Source: Nonomuraea coxensis DSM 45129 | GTDB taxonomy: Bacteria; Actinomycetota; Actinomycetes; Streptosporangiales; Streptosporangiaceae | Length of the DNA stretch: 64,000 bases | Assembly: GCF_019397265.1 (NCBI RefSeq) | Contig: NZ_CP068985.1 | Coordinates: forward strand, 3,886,501 to 3,950,500 | Direction: 5' to 3' | Shown: one piece after another, positions 23,234 through 35,644 of the stretch | Numbering within the stretch: position 1 is the stretch's first letter | Layout of the letters: every line of letters starts with the position of its first letter | Made by a program: the position numbers and the translations under genes | Notes under the pieces: generated by a model | The model's database searches: none | Seen by the model: the letters and a program-made list of their open reading frames with translations, nothing else | Told to the model about the DNA's origin: nothing

Positions 23234-24217
23234 TCAGCCGGCGTTCGCGGCGCACCAGGCGGCCCACGTGGTGGCGCCCTTGTTGAGCTGCTTGGCGTGG
23301 AAGGAGGTCCAGGAGTTCTCGCTGGCGCCCGGCGCGCTCGGGGCGCTCCGGTAGAGCGGGTGGTTCTGCTCGACCTCGGCGCGGATCCACGGCTCGACGT
23401 CGGCGTACGCGTTCAGCGACCAGCTCCTGGCGTGGTAGGTGAGCTGGCCGCGCACCTCGCTCTCGGCCAGGCACATGAACGGCGCCCACGGGCTCGTCCG
23501 GCTCCAGGCGATCTTCGTCTTCATCGCGCCCGAGGGCACCTTGCCCGGCTGGGCGCGGGCCGCCACCTCGCGGTCGTCGACGAAGAAGTCGAACATCTCC
23601 TGGGCCGCGTACACGCCGCCCACCAGCCCGAACCGCTCGCCGAGCGCGGTGCCGAGGTCGGTGCGCACGGGGATGTCGCTGGTCCAGACGGTCTCGTCGT
23701 GCAGCCTGCGCGTGGGCGGGCCGGCGTAGGACGGGGTGACGTCGAACGGGCCGAAGTTCACCGTGTCGTTGTTGATGGGGACGACCGGATAGGTCTTGAG
23801 GTCGACCGGGTTCTTCCACTCCCGCAGGATCTTCGTCGGATCGGCGGGGTCGGTGTAGAAGACGATCTCACGGGAGAGCTGGTAGAGCTTGGTGGTGCCG
23901 GGCACCCGGTAGAGGCGGCGGATGTTGTAGCCCTCGATGCCGAACAGCTTCTGGCCGTGCCGCAGCCCCGGCTCCAGGGCGTTGCCCTCGACGTTGGCAT
24001 AGACGCTGCCGGAGATCCTGAACACCATGTCCTTGCCGTCGGGGCGGCCGAACGTCTGGAGGGACAGCAGCGCGTTCTTGTCGGTGACCGTCTTGAAGAC
24101 CGGGCCCGGCAGCGTCGGGTCGGTCGTCCTGCCCTCCGCGGCCGCCGACGCGGGGGCGGTGAGGGCGAGGAACAGCGCGGCCAGGGCGACCGGCGCGGTC
24201 AGACGGCGTTTCGGCAT
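23234..24217 (-). CDS. secreted DUF1838 family protein
   Basis: 327 residues from the ATG at 24217, chosen because GGAG lies 7 bp upstream; the frame extends 12 codons further without a ribosome site. The N-terminus MPKRRLTAPVALAALFLALTAPASAAAEG is a clear Sec signal peptide. The mature part (FRISGSVYANVEG.., EGYNIRRLYRVPGT..LYQLSREIVFYTDP.., NDTVNFGPFD) matches the DUF1838 family of secreted proteins with no known function. Monocistronic. Confidence 0.82.
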   Translation of the reverse strand: MPKRRLTAPVALAALFLALTAPASAAAEGRTTDPTLPGPVFKTVTDKNALLSLQTFGRPDGKDMVFRISGSVYANVEGNALEPGLRHGQKLFGIEGYNIRRLYRVPGTTKLYQLSREIVFYTDPADPTKILREWKNPVDLKTYPVVPINNDTVNFGPFDVTPSYAGPPTRRLHDETVWTSDIPVRTDLGTALGERFGLVGGVYAAQEMFDFFVDDREVAARAQPGKVPSGAMKTKIAWSRTSPWAPFMCLAESEVRGQLTYHARSWSLNAYADVEPWIRAEVEQNHPLYRSAPSAPGASENSWTSFHAKQLNKGATTWAAWCAANAG

Positions 24218-24332
24218 GGGGGTGCTCCGGGAATAGGGGGTTCGGACCGCCAATTGTGATCACGAACGCGCCGGAGCTGTCCACTCGCGCCGGCGCTTCC
24301 GTGATCGGCGGGCCCGCCTCCCGAGCCGCCGG

Positions 24333-25520
24333 TCAGCCCTCGGCGCCGCCGGAGATCAGGGTGAGCGCCTGGTGGGCGATCTCCCACTCCTCGTCCGTCG
24401 GGACCACCAGCACCGGCACCTCCGCGCCAGGGGCGGAGACGGCGCGCTCGCCGTCCCCGGCCGCGTTGAGCGCGGGGTCCACGGCGAGGCCGAGCCGGTC
24501 GAGCCCGGCCAGCGCCTCCGCGCGGGTGGCGGCGTCGTGCTCGCCCACCCCGCCGGTGAAGACGACGGCGTCCACCCGGCCGAGCAGCGCGTAGTAGGCG
24601 CCGACGTACTTGCGGATGCGCCGGGTGTAGATCCGCAGCGCCAGGCGGGCCTCGTCGTCGTCGCGGGCGCGCACCTCCCGCATGTCGAGGGTGCCGGCCA
24701 GCGCGAGCAGGCCGGACCGGCGGCTGAGGTCCTGCTCCACCTGCTGCGGGTCGGCGCCGGACACACGGGCGAGGTAGCCGGCGAGCCCCGGGTCCACGTC
24801 GCCGGAGCGGGTGCCCATCACCAGCCCCTCCAGCGGGGTCAGGCCCATGGAGGTGTCGACGCTGCGCCCCCCGGAGATCGCGGTCGCGCTGGCCCCGTTG
24901 CCGAGGTGCAGCACGATCAGGTTGAGCTCGGTGAGGTCGCGGCCGAGCATGGCGGCGGCCCGGCGCGAGACGTAGGCGCAGGAGGTGCCGTGGAAGCCGA
25001 AGCGCCGCACGCCCAGCTCCTCGCGCCAGTCGCGCGGCACCGCGTACGTGTACGCCTCCGGCGGCAACGTCCGGTGGAAGGCCGTGTCGAACACCGCCAC
25101 CTGCGGCACCGAGGGGAACGCCTTGCGCGCCAGCCGGATCCCGGCCAGGTTGACCGGGTTGTGCAGCGGCGCGAGCGGCGCCAGCTCCTCGATCACGGCC
25201 ACCACCTCGTCGTCCACGAGCACCGGCCCGCCGAAGCGCGCGCCGCCGTGCACGACGCGGTGCCCGACCGCGACCGGGTCCAGCTCCGGGCCGGCCGCGG
25301 CGAAGGCCTCCATCATCGCGTCCAGGCCGTCGCCGTGGTCGGGGAAGGGCCGCTCCCGCACGTACGGCGGCCCGTCCCCGGCGTGGTGGGTGAGCCGTCC
25401 GGACCGCTCGCCGATGCGCTCGATCAGCCCTCGGGCCGGGCGATCGTGGGTCCGGACGTCCACCAGTTCGTACTTGATCGATGAGGATCCCGTGTTCAGG
25501 ACGAGAATGTGGCCGGCCAT
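24333..25520 (-). CDS. ackA: acetate kinase
   Basis: 395 residues, normal length. The N-terminal signature [15 protein letters not shown], the second signature [16 protein letters not shown], and [17 protein letters not shown] with [13 protein letters not shown] are those of AckA. It makes ATP and acetate from acetyl-phosphate and ADP. The start overlaps the last 25 bp of the phosphoketolase gene in another frame, so the two are probably translationally coupled and the product of one feeds the other. A very long alternative frame through the phosphoketolase gene is only a shadow. Confidence 0.97.
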   Translation of the reverse strand: MAGHILVLNTGSSSIKYELVDVRTHDRPARGLIERIGERSGRLTHHAGDGPPYVRERPFPDHGDGLDAMMEAFAAAGPELDPVAVGHRVVHGGARFGGPVLVDDEVVAVIEELAPLAPLHNPVNLAGIRLARKAFPSVPQVAVFDTAFHRTLPPEAYTYAVPRDWREELGVRRFGFHGTSCAYVSRRAAAMLGRDLTELNLIVLHLGNGASATAISGGRSVDTSMGLTPLEGLVMGTRSGDVDPGLAGYLARVSGADPQQVEQDLSRRSGLLALAGTLDMREVRARDDDEARLALRIYTRRIRKYVGAYYALLGRVDAVVFTGGVGEHDAATRAEALAGLDRLGLAVDPALNAAGDGERAVSAPGAEVPVLVVPTDEEWEIAHQALTLISGGAEG

Positions 25521-27805
25521 GTCCAGGAGCTTATTTCGCCGGGGTCCTCGCCGTGCTCGCGGGTGTAGGCACGGGCGTACAGCCGGGCGTCGCTCATGCG
25601 CTGGCGCAGGTGGGCGGCCTTGGAGCCGAGTCCTGGGACGCGGTCGATGACGTCGATGACCAGGTGGTGGCGGTCGATGTCGTTGAGCATGGCCATGTCG
25701 AAGGGCGTGGTGGTGGTGCCTTCCTCCTTGTAGCCGCGGACGTGGAGGTTGGCGTGGCCGTGGCGGCGGTAGGTGAGCTGGTGGATCAGCGAGGGGTAGC
25801 CGTGGAAGTTGAAGATGATCGGTTTGTCCACGGTGAACAGGGTGTCGAACTCGGTGTCGGGCATGCCGTGCGGGTGTTCGGACCTGGGCTGGAGCCGCAT
25901 GAGGTCGACGACGTTGATGACGCGGACCTTGAGCTGGGGCAGGTGCTCGCGCAGCAGGGCGGCGGCGGCCAGGGTCTCCAGGGTGGGGACGTCGCCGGCG
26001 CAGGCGAGCACCACGTCGGGCTCGGTTCCCTCGTCGGTGGAGGCCCAGGGCAGGATGCCGAGGCCGCGGGTGTTGTGGACGATGGCCTCGTCCATGGTGA
26101 ACAGGTCGAGCACGGGTTGTTTGCCGGCCACGATGACGTTGACGTAGTCGCGCGAGCGCAGGCAGTGGTCGGCGACGGAGAGCAGGGTGTTGGCGTCCGG
26201 CGGCAGGTAGACCCGCACCACGGACGCCTTCTTGTTGACGACGACGTCGAGGAAGCCGGGGTCCTGGTGGCTGAAGCCGTTGTGGTCCTGCCGCCACACG
26301 TGCGACGACAGCAGATACGTCAGCGACGCCACCGGCCGCCGCCACGGGATCTTGTGCGCGGTCTCCAGCCACTTGGCGTGCTGGTTGAACATCGCGTCCA
26401 CGATGTGGATGAACGCCTCGTAGCAGTTGAACAGTCCGTGTCTGCCGGTCAGCAGGTAGCCCTCCAGCCAGCCCTGGCACAGGTGCTCCGACAGCACCTC
26501 CATGACCCGGCCGCCGGCGCCCAGGTCCTCGTCGGTGGGCAGCAGCTCGGCGTCCCAGGCCCGGTCGGTGACCTCGAAGACGGCCTGCAGCCGGTTGGAG
26601 GCGGTCTCGTCCGGGCCCATCAGCCGGAACGTGGTCGGGTTCGCGGCGATCACGTCGCGCAGCAGCCCGCCGAGCACGCGGGTGGGCTCGCTCTGCTGGG
26701 CGGCGGGCGACTTGACCTCGACCGCGTGCCGGCGGAAGTCGGGCAGCCGCAGGGGCTGCAGCAGCTCCCCGCCGTTGGCGTGCGGGTTGGCGCTCATCCG
26801 CAGCGGACCGGCCGGGACCAGCTCGACGACCTCCGGGACCGGCCGGCCGTCGGCGTCGAACAGTTCCTCGGGCCGGTAGGAGCGCATCCACTCCTCCAGC
26901 AGCGCCAGGTGCGCCGGGTTGTCGCGCACCTTGGCGAGCGGCACCTGGTGGGCCCGCCACGTGCCCTCGACGGGCTTGCCGTCCACCTCCTTCGGCCCGG
27001 TCCAGCCCTTCGGCGTGCGCAGGATGATCATCGGCAGCCGCGGGGCGTCGCCGGCCTTGTAGGCGGCCATCTGCTCCCAGCAGACGTCCAGCGTGGCCGC
27101 CATCTGCTCGTGGTCGGGGCCGACGATGTGCGGGCGGTAGCCGTAGCCCTCCATGAGCTTCAGCAGCTCCGTCTCGGGGATCCTGGCGAGCACCGTGGGG
27201 TTGGCGATCTTGTAGCCGTTGAGGTGCAGGATCGGCAGGACGACGCCGTCGCGGCGGCGGTCCAGGAACTTGTTGGAGTGCCAGCTCGCGGCGAGGGGGC
27301 CGGTCTCGGCCTCGCCGTCGCCGATGACGCACGCCACCACCAGATCCGGGTTGTCGAACGCGGCCCCGTAGGCGTGGGCCAGCGCGTAACCCAGCTCGCC
27401 GCCCTCGTGGATCGAGCCCGGCGTCTCGGGCGCCACGTGGCTGGGGACGCCGCCGGGGAAGGAGAACTGCCGGAACAGCGCCCGCATCCCCTGCGCGTCC
27501 TGGGTGATGTCGGGGTAGCGCTCGGTGTACGTCCCCTCCAGCCAGGCGTGGGCCACCGCGGCGGGGCCGCCGTGCCCCGGCCCCGCGATGTAGATCATGT
27601 CCTGGTCCCGCTCCTTGATCACCCGGTTGAGGTGGGCGAAGCAGAAGTTCAGCCCGGGGGTGGTGCCCCAGTGGCCGAGCAGGCGGGGCTTGATGTGCTC
27701 CGGCCGCAGCGGCTCGGTCAGCAGCGGGTTGTCCAGCAGGTAGATCTGCCCGACCGACAGGTAGTTGGCCGCGCGCCAGTACGCGTCGATATGCCTCATG
27801 CCCAT
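25496..27805 (-). CDS. xfp: xylulose-5-phosphate/fructose-6-phosphate phosphoketolase
   Basis: 769 residues if it starts at the ATG at 27805, which has AGAGGA 6 bp upstream; in-frame ATGs at 27811 and 27859 are alternatives. The sequence [27 protein letters not shown], the thiamine-diphosphate motif [22 protein letters not shown], and the end [18 protein letters not shown] are diagnostic. It cleaves xylulose-5-phosphate or fructose-6-phosphate with phosphate to acetyl-phosphate plus glyceraldehyde-3-phosphate or erythrose-4-phosphate. With acetate kinase downstream and Pgi divergent upstream it forms a compact phosphoketolase pathway. Confidence 0.97.
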   Translation of the reverse strand: MGMRHIDAYWRAANYLSVGQIYLLDNPLLTEPLRPEHIKPRLLGHWGTTPGLNFCFAHLNRVIKERDQDMIYIAGPGHGGPAAVAHAWLEGTYTERYPDITQDAQGMRALFRQFSFPGGVPSHVAPETPGSIHEGGELGYALAHAYGAAFDNPDLVVACVIGDGEAETGPLAASWHSNKFLDRRRDGVVLPILHLNGYKIANPTVLARIPETELLKLMEGYGYRPHIVGPDHEQMAATLDVCWEQMAAYKAGDAPRLPMIILRTPKGWTGPKEVDGKPVEGTWRAHQVPLAKVRDNPAHLALLEEWMRSYRPEELFDADGRPVPEVVELVPAGPLRMSANPHANGGELLQPLRLPDFRRHAVEVKSPAAQQSEPTRVLGGLLRDVIAANPTTFRLMGPDETASNRLQAVFEVTDRAWDAELLPTDEDLGAGGRVMEVLSEHLCQGWLEGYLLTGRHGLFNCYEAFIHIVDAMFNQHAKWLETAHKIPWRRPVASLTYLLSSHVWRQDHNGFSHQDPGFLDVVVNKKASVVRVYLPPDANTLLSVADHCLRSRDYVNVIVAGKQPVLDLFTMDEAIVHNTRGLGILPWASTDEGTEPDVVLACAGDVPTLETLAAAALLREHLPQLKVRVINVVDLMRLQPRSEHPHGMPDTEFDTLFTVDKPIIFNFHGYPSLIHQLTYRRHGHANLHVRGYKEEGTTTTPFDMAMLNDIDRHHLVIDVIDRVPGLGSKAAHLRQRMSDARLYARAYTREHGEDPGEISSWTWPATFSS

Positions 27806-28003
27806 GCCCATTCCTCTGAGAGCGGTGCTGAACCCCCCAGAAGGGGGCGAATTCGACATTCAGTGGGCCCGTGGATCCCACCGGGGACGCAAAGACACGA
27901 CTCCGCCGTGCGCGGAATCATCCTCGACGGGTACGGGGTTACGGAACGATGGACCAGGATCTGATCGATGTGGCACGCGCTTTGCGGTGCGAGGAGGAGA
28001 CAC

Positions 28004-29635
<1,632 letters not shown>

Positions 29636-29667
29636 TCGGCCGGCGGCTTCTGGGCGAGGATGTCCCC

Positions 29668-30024
29668 ATGGACATCAAGGAGTTGGTCGAACGCACCAAG
29701 GACACCGCCACCGTCGGGCGCGTCTTCGGTGAGCCGATCCAGCACGGCGACATCGTCGTCATCCCCGTGGCCAGGGTCGTCCAGGGCGGCGGGGCCGGCC
29801 AGGGGCAGGGCAGGAACGACAAGGAGGAGGGCGGCGGGAGCGGCCTCGGCTTCGGCCACGGGGCCGCGCCCGCCGGGGTCTACGTCATCAAGGACGGCGA
29901 GGTGAAGTGGCATCCCGCCGTGGACGTCAACCGGATCGTCCTCGGCGGCCAGTTCGTGGCCGTCGTGCTGCTGCTGACGGTGCGCGCGATCCTCAAACCC
30001 CTCCGCCGCCGCCGGCGGCGCTGA
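29668..30024 (+). CDS. GerW/YtfJ-family sporulation protein
   Basis: 118 residues from the ATG at 29668 with GAGGA 8 bp upstream, 32 bp after pgi. The pattern VGRVFGEPIQHGDIVVIPVARVV followed by a Gly-rich stretch (GGGAGQGQGRNDKEEGGGSGLGFGHGAAPAGVYVIKDG, here described by its key parts) is that of the GerW (YtfJ) family. YtfJ is needed for normal germination in Bacillus; actinobacterial homologues are uncharacterised. A C-terminal hydrophobic segment (FVAVVLLLTVRAI) followed by eight residues of mostly Arg anchors it with a basic tail inside. Confidence 0.85.
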   Translation: MDIKELVERTKDTATVGRVFGEPIQHGDIVVIPVARVVQGGGAGQGQGRNDKEEGGGSGLGFGHGAAPAGVYVIKDGEVKWHPAVDVNRIVLGGQFVAVVLLLTVRAILKPLRRRRRR

Positions 30025-30055
30025 CCCCCGCGCCGAGCGGCGTGACGGCTCGGGG

Positions 30056-30138
30056 GTTCAGGCCAGGGTTCAGGACGACGGGGTTCAGGCCCGGGTTCAG
30101 GGCGGGCCTCGGGCCGTTCAGGGCGGCCGGGGTTCAGG
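30056..30138. repeat. six copies of GTTCAGG around a stop codon
   Basis: GTTCAGG starts at 30056, 30068, 30083, 30095, 30116 and 30132, mostly within longer units GGGGTTCAGGCC. The last copy contains the TGA stop of the convergent VIT-family gene (30134-30136). As with the array near 2.5 kb, a sequence around a minus-strand stop codon has been multiplied into the 3' flank. Confidence 0.75.
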
Positions 30139-30859
30139 CCAGGGTGACGCCCAGCAGGTGGCCGAGGCCGAAGGTCACGGTGGCCGCGCCCACGCCGAGC
30201 GCGAGCTGCCGCAGGCCGCCCTGCCACCAGGGCCGCGCCGTCATGGCGGCCACCGCCGAGCCGAACCCGAACAACCCGAGCACGCTCAGCACCACGGCCA
30301 CCGCCAGCCCCGAGGCCCCGAACAGGAACGGCGCCAGCGGCACCAGCGCCCCCAGGGCGAAGGCGAGGAACGACGAGGCCGCCGCCAGGTACGGCGAGGG
30401 CAGGTCGTCGGGGTCCACGCCCAGCTCCTCGCGCACGTGCACGCGCAGGGCCTGCTCGGGGTCGGCCGACAGCCTGTCGGCCACCTGGCGGGCGAGGTCA
30501 GGGTCCAGGCCGCGCGACTCGTACAGCGCGGCCAGCTCGGCGCGCTCGCCCTCGGGGTTGCGGGCCAGCTCGCGCCGCTCGACGGCGATCTCCGCCCGCA
30601 TGAGCTCGGTCTGCGACTTCACGGAGGTGTACTCCCCGGCCGCCATGGAGAACGCCCCGGCGGCCAGCCCGGCGAACCCGGCCAGCACCGCGGCCTTCCC
30701 GCCGGTGCCCGCCGCGCCCACGACGCCGGCGATCAGCGCGAAGTTGGACACGAGCCCGTCCATCGCTCCGAACACCGCCGGACGCAGCCAGCCACCGGTC
30801 ACGTCGCGGTGCGTGTGGTGCTGCTCGGGGGAGCGTGGCTCGGCGAGCTCGATGGTCAT
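30134..30859 (-). CDS. VIT1/CCC1 family transporter
   Basis: 241 residues from the ATG at 30859, with GGAGG 6 bp upstream; the frame extends 21 codons more without a ribosome site. WLRPAVFGAMDGLVSNFALIAGVVGA, MAAGEYTSVKSQTE, and the tail of three hydrophobic segments match the VIT (vacuolar iron/manganese transporter) family; the cytoplasmic Glu-rich region between segments 2 and 3 (AEIAVERRELARNPEGERAEL) is the part that binds metal in plant VIT1. It probably moves Fe2+ or Mn2+ across the membrane. Confidence 0.9.
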   Translation of the reverse strand: MTIELAEPRSPEQHHTHRDVTGGWLRPAVFGAMDGLVSNFALIAGVVGAAGTGGKAAVLAGFAGLAAGAFSMAAGEYTSVKSQTELMRAEIAVERRELARNPEGERAELAALYESRGLDPDLARQVADRLSADPEQALRVHVREELGVDPDDLPSPYLAAASSFLAFALGALVPLAPFLFGASGLAVAVVLSVLGLFGFGSAVAAMTARPWWQGGLRQLALGVGAATVTFGLGHLLGVTLA

Positions 30860-31004
30860 GGAAATCCTCCACTTACGGATGCTCTTGTCCAAAAATCTAC
30901 GGTTTTGCGACAAGATCCGCAACGAAGGAAAGGCTAGCCTGACCTGCGAAAAAACCGTTCTGCCAGGGGTCCGTCACGCCGGGTGACCGGGCGGATGCAT
31001 GAAG

Positions 31005-31031
31005 ATCCCTGCGGCGCGCGACCGCAGGGAT
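31005..31031. terminator. terminator hairpin
   Basis: ATCCCTGCGG (31005-31014) and CCGCAGGGAT (31022-31031) form a perfect 10-bp stem with a 7-nt loop. It lies 60 bp past the stop of the minus-strand gene at 31091-31798 and upstream of the VIT gene, in line with termination of the former. Confidence 0.65.
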
Positions 31032-31090
31032 GGTGATCGAAGGGTTCGGCGGCCGACCGGGCGCGGTGGCCGATCGGACCGGGTGGCCGG

Positions 31091-31798
31091 TCAGGCGCGA
31101 ACCGGTGCCTCCGGAGTGACCGCGGCCCCTGCGGGCCCCGTGGGCAGGTCGGCGAGGGTGTCGCCGGTCGGCGGGGTGCCGCGCAGCATGGCCGCGCAGT
31201 CCGCGATCGTCTCCTCCAGCAGCCGCCGCAGCAGCGCGTCCGGGTCGTTGACGCACGCCTGCACGATGCCCACGACCGCGAGCTGGACCGCGTTCGGGGC
31301 GGCGTACCTGCGGAAGCCCTTCTCGGTGATCTTGGCGGCCCGGCTGAAGCGCCTGGCCTGCTCCCTCGCGTGCGGGACCTCGTCCAGGGCCCGCCGGCTC
31401 GCCTCGCTCAGCCGGCCGGGCGGCGCGCCGTCCAGCCTGGCGAGCATCTCCTCGGCCGCCAGCACCGACACGGCCAGCGCGAGCTGGCGTTCGGCCGCGG
31501 CCACCGGCAGCGCCGTCGTGGCGCAGCGCAGCGCGATCCGCGCGTCCACGCGCAGGTCGTCGCCGGTCAGCCCGATGATCGAGGGGACGAGGGGGACCAG
31601 CGCGGCCCGGTTCTCGTCGTCGACGTTGTCGTTGACCAGGCGGGCGAGTGCGGCCAGCAGCGGGTGCGTGCAGGCCGGATGGTCGCTCCAGCGTTCCCCG
31701 GCAAGGTAGGAGGCCAGTTCCATGAAGCAGGCACCGCGTTTCGGGTTGCGATGTCTGCCTCGGGACAGGATCGGCAGGTGCTCAAGGTGATTGTCCAC
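31091..31798 (-). CDS. hypothetical protein
   Basis: 235 residues from a GTG at 31798 with GGAG 5 bp upstream; an internal ATG at 31723 (MELASYLAGERWSDHPACTHP) is an alternative. It is rich in Ala and Leu and looks all-helical (LLAALARLVNDNVDDENRAALVPLVPSIIGL..), with no signal peptide. The motif ERWSDHPACTHPLLAALARLVND recurs in uncharacterised actinobacterial proteins as far as I can recall, but I cannot assign a function. Monocistronic, followed by a terminator. Confidence 0.75.
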   Translation of the reverse strand: MDNHLEHLPILSRGRHRNPKRGACFMELASYLAGERWSDHPACTHPLLAALARLVNDNVDDENRAALVPLVPSIIGLTGDDLRVDARIALRCATTALPVAAAERQLALAVSVLAAEEMLARLDGAPPGRLSEASRRALDEVPHAREQARRFSRAAKITEKGFRRYAAPNAVQLAVVGIVQACVNDPDALLRRLLEETIADCAAMLRGTPPTGDTLADLPTGPAGAAVTPEAPVRA

Positions 31799-31936
31799 GG
31801 GTGCTCCACTGCTCCACGCGATCGCCGTCTATCCAGTCTGCGCCGTGAGTCCCGGCATTTCCAGCGATCTGTACGGGACGTGTACCTTTCGTCCGTTCAT
31901 GCGCCCGCTGCCCGGAGCCGGAACGGCGAAACGTCC

Positions 31937-34900
31937 TCACGGCGTGACGAAGACGGCCACCGTGCGTCCCGGCACGATGAGCGTCCCGCCCGCCCGGTCG
32001 AACACCGACCCGCGGACCACCGGGTCCGCCGAGGCCGCCAGCACCGGATGCAGCGCCGGCTCCTGCCCGGCCGGCGCCGTCACCGGCAGCGCGAGCTCGT
32101 ACGGGGTCGCGTTGAGCACCGCCGTCACCGCGCTCCAGCGCGGATCGATCCCGGCGGTGTCCACGTGCATGACGATGACGCCGTCCGGCGCGGCGGGGAA
32201 CGACAGCCGCCGCCGCACCTCCTCTCCCGACCCGAGCGCGAACGCCGGCGTCGAGGCGCGGACCCGCAGCAGCTCCCCGACCCGGCCGCGGGCCGCGCCG
32301 ATCGCCTCGCAGCCCGGCCGCAGCGCCGGATCGGCCAGCAGCGGCCGGGCGTACGGCCAGCGGACCTCGTTGTCGGCCCGCGGCGGCAGGCCGCCGCCGA
32401 ACCCGTTGCCCAGCGAGCAGTCCCACAGCAGCCGGTTGAACCAGTCGCCCGAGTCGTAGGAGTTGCGGTCGAACGACTTCGAACGCAGCCGTTCGCTGCC
32501 CGCGTGCACGAACGCCGCCCCCTGCGACAGCAGCGGCACGGCCAGCGACAGCACCTGCATGCGCACCCGGTCCGCCATGGACGTCCCCGGCGCCAGCTTG
32601 TACGCGAGCGCGTCGAACAACGTCTCGTTGTCATGCGCGTCCACGTACACGACGCTCTCGCCGGGGTCGCGGGCGTACCCGGCGGGGGCGCCGTTGTGGC
32701 GGACCTCCCCGCCGGTCCGGCCGGAGGGCAGCACGTAGTCGCGCAGGCTGCCCGTCAGGCCGATCCTGATGAGGTCGGTGTAGTGGGCGAGCCGCTCCCG
32801 CTGCTGCTCGGGGCCGCCGCCCGCGGCGCTGCCGTTGGGCGCGCCGGCCAGCCCGGAGCCGAAGCCCTGAGCGCGCGGGTCGGCGTCGAACGGCCCGCCG
32901 CCCCGCACCGCGTCCCGCGGGGCGTCGGCGAACGTGGCGACGCCGGTGCCGGCCATGCCCTCCTTCGTGGCCTGCGGGAAGCGGGCGCCGTCGGCGACCT
33001 CGCCGAAGTTCCAGCCCTCGCCGTACAGGATGATCGAACGGCCGTCCACGCCGTCGGCCTCGGGCGTCAGCGCGTCGAGCGCGCGGCGCACGGCCAGGAT
33101 GTTGTCCTTCGGGTGGTGGCCCATGAGGTCGAAGCGGAACCCGTCGATCTTGTACTGCCTCGCCCAGGTGACGACGGAGTCCACCACGAGCCGGCCCATC
33201 ATCCGGTGCTCGGGGGCGGTGTTGGCGCAGCAGGTGGAGGTGGCCACCGTGCCGTCGGCGAGCAGGCGGTGGTAGTAGCCGGGGACGATCGGGCCGAGCA
33301 CCGACTCCGTGTGCGTGTGGTTGTAGACCACGTCCATGACCACGCGCAGCCCGGCCCGGTTGAGTGCGGCGACCATGGCGCGGAACTGCCGGATCCGGTC
33401 GTCGGGGTCGGTCGCGTACGAGCCCTCGGGCACCGTGTAGTGCAGCGGGTCGTAGCCCCAGTTGAAGGAGTCGGTGGCCGCGGTGCGGGCCACGCACTCC
33501 TGCTGCCGCTCCGAGTCGGGCGGCATGGCCGCCAGGTCGCCGGACGGCTCGACGCGGTCCTCGCGGCGTTCGGGCACCGTGGCCAGGTCGAAGACCGGCA
33601 GCAGGTGCACGTGGGTGACGCCGTCGGCGGCGAGGGCCCGCAGCTCCCGCGTCCCGTCCGAGTCGCGGGTGAAAGCCGCGTACGTGCCGCGCAGTTCCTC
33701 GGGGACGGTGGCGTCGGAGGCGGAGAAGTCGCGCACGTGCAGCTCGTAGATCACGGCCCGGTGCGGCGGCACGGGGGCGGGCTTGGCCAGGCCGTCCCAG
33801 CCGGGCGGCTTGCAGGCGGCGGCGTCGAGCCGGACGAGGCGGCTCCGCACGCCGTCCGGCGCCGTGGCCAGACTGTACGGGTCGGTGACCTCGCTGGTCA
33901 CCATCCGGCCGGCGGCGGGGGAGTAGGCGGTGACGAGGAACGTGTAGTCGCGGCCCATCCACGACGGCCGGCCGTGCGCGGACCACACGCCGGTCGCGTC
34001 GTCGCGGCGCATGCGGTGGACGGTGCGCCCGCCCCTGCCGTACAGGGCCAGCTCGACCCTCCTGGCGGTGGGGGCCCACAGCGCCAGGCGCGGGCGCAGG
34101 CGGCCGGAAGGGCCGAGCGGTGCGGTGGCGGCCGCGGCGTACACGTCGTCGAGGACGCCGGGGAGCTGCACGCCCGTCGCCGCGACCAGCCTGCCCTCCT
34201 CGTCCCTGGACACCGCCGCGACCTGGCCGCGCAGGGCCTCCGGGATCAGGGCCGTGTCGCGCGGGTCCACCTTGAGCGCGGTGTACCCGGCCAGGTGCGG
34301 CCAGGCGCGGCGCTGCTCACCGGTCAGCTCGCCCGGCGAGAGCCGCAGGACCCCCGCCTCGCCGGCGTGGTCGCCGGGGCCGTCGAAGCCGAGGGTGGCG
34401 CCGGGACTGAACACCAGGGCGTGGCGGAGCGAGCCGGGCGTCTGCCAGAGGACGGTGTGACGGTCGATCCAGTGCGCGCGGCAGTGCCGCAGGTCGGCGT
34501 CCGGCTCGGGAGGCCGCGGCAGAACATGCCCCACGGCCCCCGCCACCCGCCACACCTCATACCCGACCAGCCCCGTCTCCACGGTCCGCCACTCACCCTG
34601 GTCAGCAGGGCGCCGGCCACCGTCCGGCCCGTCCCCGCCGCCTGGGGCGGCCTCACCGGGAGAGGGGTGGAGGGTGTAGCGGAGGGTCCGGGTGGGGGGT
34701 GGGAGGGGGATGTGGAAGACGGCGCCGAAGGAGTCGCGGCCGGAGGTGGGTACGGGGGTGCCGTCCGCGGGGCGCAAGGTCAGGTCCGCGTGGTCGTCGT
34801 CGGGGCCGCGGTAGTGGAGCACGACCGTGCCGTCCGCGGCGGCCCGGGTCGGGTGGAGGAGGAGCGAGCCCGCGTTCACGTACGCCTCCGGCTGCTCCGC

Positions 34901-35443
34901 GGGGACGATCCGCTGGTCGGGCCCGGGATCCTTGACGGGGCCGGCGTGCACGACGAAGTGCAGGGCGGCGGCCGGGTCCCGCAGTGGCACCCGCCACCAC
35001 GCCCCGAAGGAGTCCACGCCGTCCGGTGGCCGGGGCTCCGCCCAGTCGGTGAGCGCGGCTTCGGCGACCGCCTCGCCCCACAGGTGCAGGCCCCACCCGG
35101 CGTACGAGCCGTCCGGCCGCCGGTAGTGGATCACGGCGTGCCCGTCGGCGGCGGCCCGCGAGCGGAACACCTCGTCCCGGCCCTCGTCCAGCCAGATCTC
35201 GGGGGCCCACGCCGGGTCGACCAGGTGCCCGCCGCCGTCGGCGGTGTCGCCGCGATGGGGGAGGACGCCGACCCGGCGGGCGCCCGCCCGCAGCGGGATC
35301 CAGGCGAATCGTCCGTAGGCGTCCTCGCCGTCCAGGGGGACCGGCGCGTCCCAGGCGACCGGCTCGGCCACGTCGCCCCACACGTGCAGTCCCCAGCCGT
35401 CGGGTTCGGCGCGCCGGTAGTGCACCACCAGGAGGTCCTTCAT
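31937..35443 (-). CDS. pulA: pullulanase-type alpha-1,6-glucosidase (GH13)
   Basis: 1168 residues, long but normal for pullulanases with several starch-binding modules. The N-terminal about 300 residues hold three CBM41-like modules ([57 protein letters not shown]). The GH13 catalytic domain has DVVYNHT, the nucleophile in [11 protein letters not shown] (Asp about 771), the acid/base in [11 protein letters not shown] (Glu about 808) and [12 protein letters not shown] (about 937). No signal peptide, so it debranches imported maltodextrins in the cytoplasm. It is divergent from the MalEFG-like importer genes, which makes a coherent alpha-glucan unit. Confidence 0.95.
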   Translation of the reverse strand: MKDLLVVHYRRAEPDGWGLHVWGDVAEPVAWDAPVPLDGEDAYGRFAWIPLRAGARRVGVLPHRGDTADGGGHLVDPAWAPEIWLDEGRDEVFRSRAAADGHAVIHYRRPDGSYAGWGLHLWGEAVAEAALTDWAEPRPPDGVDSFGAWWRVPLRDPAAALHFVVHAGPVKDPGPDQRIVPAEQPEAYVNAGSLLLHPTRAAADGTVVLHYRGPDDDHADLTLRPADGTPVPTSGRDSFGAVFHIPLPPPTRTLRYTLHPSPGEAAPGGGDGPDGGRRPADQGEWRTVETGLVGYEVWRVAGAVGHVLPRPPEPDADLRHCRAHWIDRHTVLWQTPGSLRHALVFSPGATLGFDGPGDHAGEAGVLRLSPGELTGEQRRAWPHLAGYTALKVDPRDTALIPEALRGQVAAVSRDEEGRLVAATGVQLPGVLDDVYAAAATAPLGPSGRLRPRLALWAPTARRVELALYGRGGRTVHRMRRDDATGVWSAHGRPSWMGRDYTFLVTAYSPAAGRMVTSEVTDPYSLATAPDGVRSRLVRLDAAACKPPGWDGLAKPAPVPPHRAVIYELHVRDFSASDATVPEELRGTYAAFTRDSDGTRELRALAADGVTHVHLLPVFDLATVPERREDRVEPSGDLAAMPPDSERQQECVARTAATDSFNWGYDPLHYTVPEGSYATDPDDRIRQFRAMVAALNRAGLRVVMDVVYNHTHTESVLGPIVPGYYHRLLADGTVATSTCCANTAPEHRMMGRLVVDSVVTWARQYKIDGFRFDLMGHHPKDNILAVRRALDALTPEADGVDGRSIILYGEGWNFGEVADGARFPQATKEGMAGTGVATFADAPRDAVRGGGPFDADPRAQGFGSGLAGAPNGSAAGGGPEQQRERLAHYTDLIRIGLTGSLRDYVLPSGRTGGEVRHNGAPAGYARDPGESVVYVDAHDNETLFDALAYKLAPGTSMADRVRMQVLSLAVPLLSQGAAFVHAGSERLRSKSFDRNSYDSGDWFNRLLWDCSLGNGFGGGLPPRADNEVRWPYARPLLADPALRPGCEAIGAARGRVGELLRVRASTPAFALGSGEEVRRRLSFPAAPDGVIVMHVDTAGIDPRWSAVTAVLNATPYELALPVTAPAGQEPALHPVLAASADPVVRGSVFDRAGGTLIVPGRTVAVFVTP

Positions 35444-35542
35444 CCTTCTCTTGCTTACGCGATTTCCGGTCCGGCGGCCAGGCGCCTCACCCCCCCCTCT
35501 GCAAATCTTTCGGGAAATTTCAGAAATGTAGGGCCCGGTGGA

Positions 35543-35556
35543 TGTAACAACTTGCA
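35543..35556. promoter_or_regulatory. candidate LacI-family (MalR-like) operator between pullulanase and importer genes
   Basis: TGTAA-CAAC-TTGCA is a near-perfect inverted repeat (one mismatch) and includes CTTGCAG, the kind of half-site known from Streptomyces maltose/amylase promoters. A second half-site in the other orientation, CTGCAAA, is at 35499-35505. The site lies in the 201-bp divergent spacer, placed to control both directions. The regulator gene is not in the window. Confidence 0.5.
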
Positions 35557-35644
35557 GAATCCTGTCGAACGCCCCTACCCGAGCGCGGCGCGTCGGCGTA
35601 GCCTCCGGCTGACTCCACCTGCGGCCGACCTTGAGGAGAAGGAC

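Noticed and set aside
24333..27881. A minus-strand frame that would fuse acetate kinase to about 790 extra N-terminal residues
   Set aside because: The extra part is an out-of-frame reading of the phosphoketolase gene with low-complexity Arg/Pro/Gly sequence; acetate kinase starts naturally at 25520.
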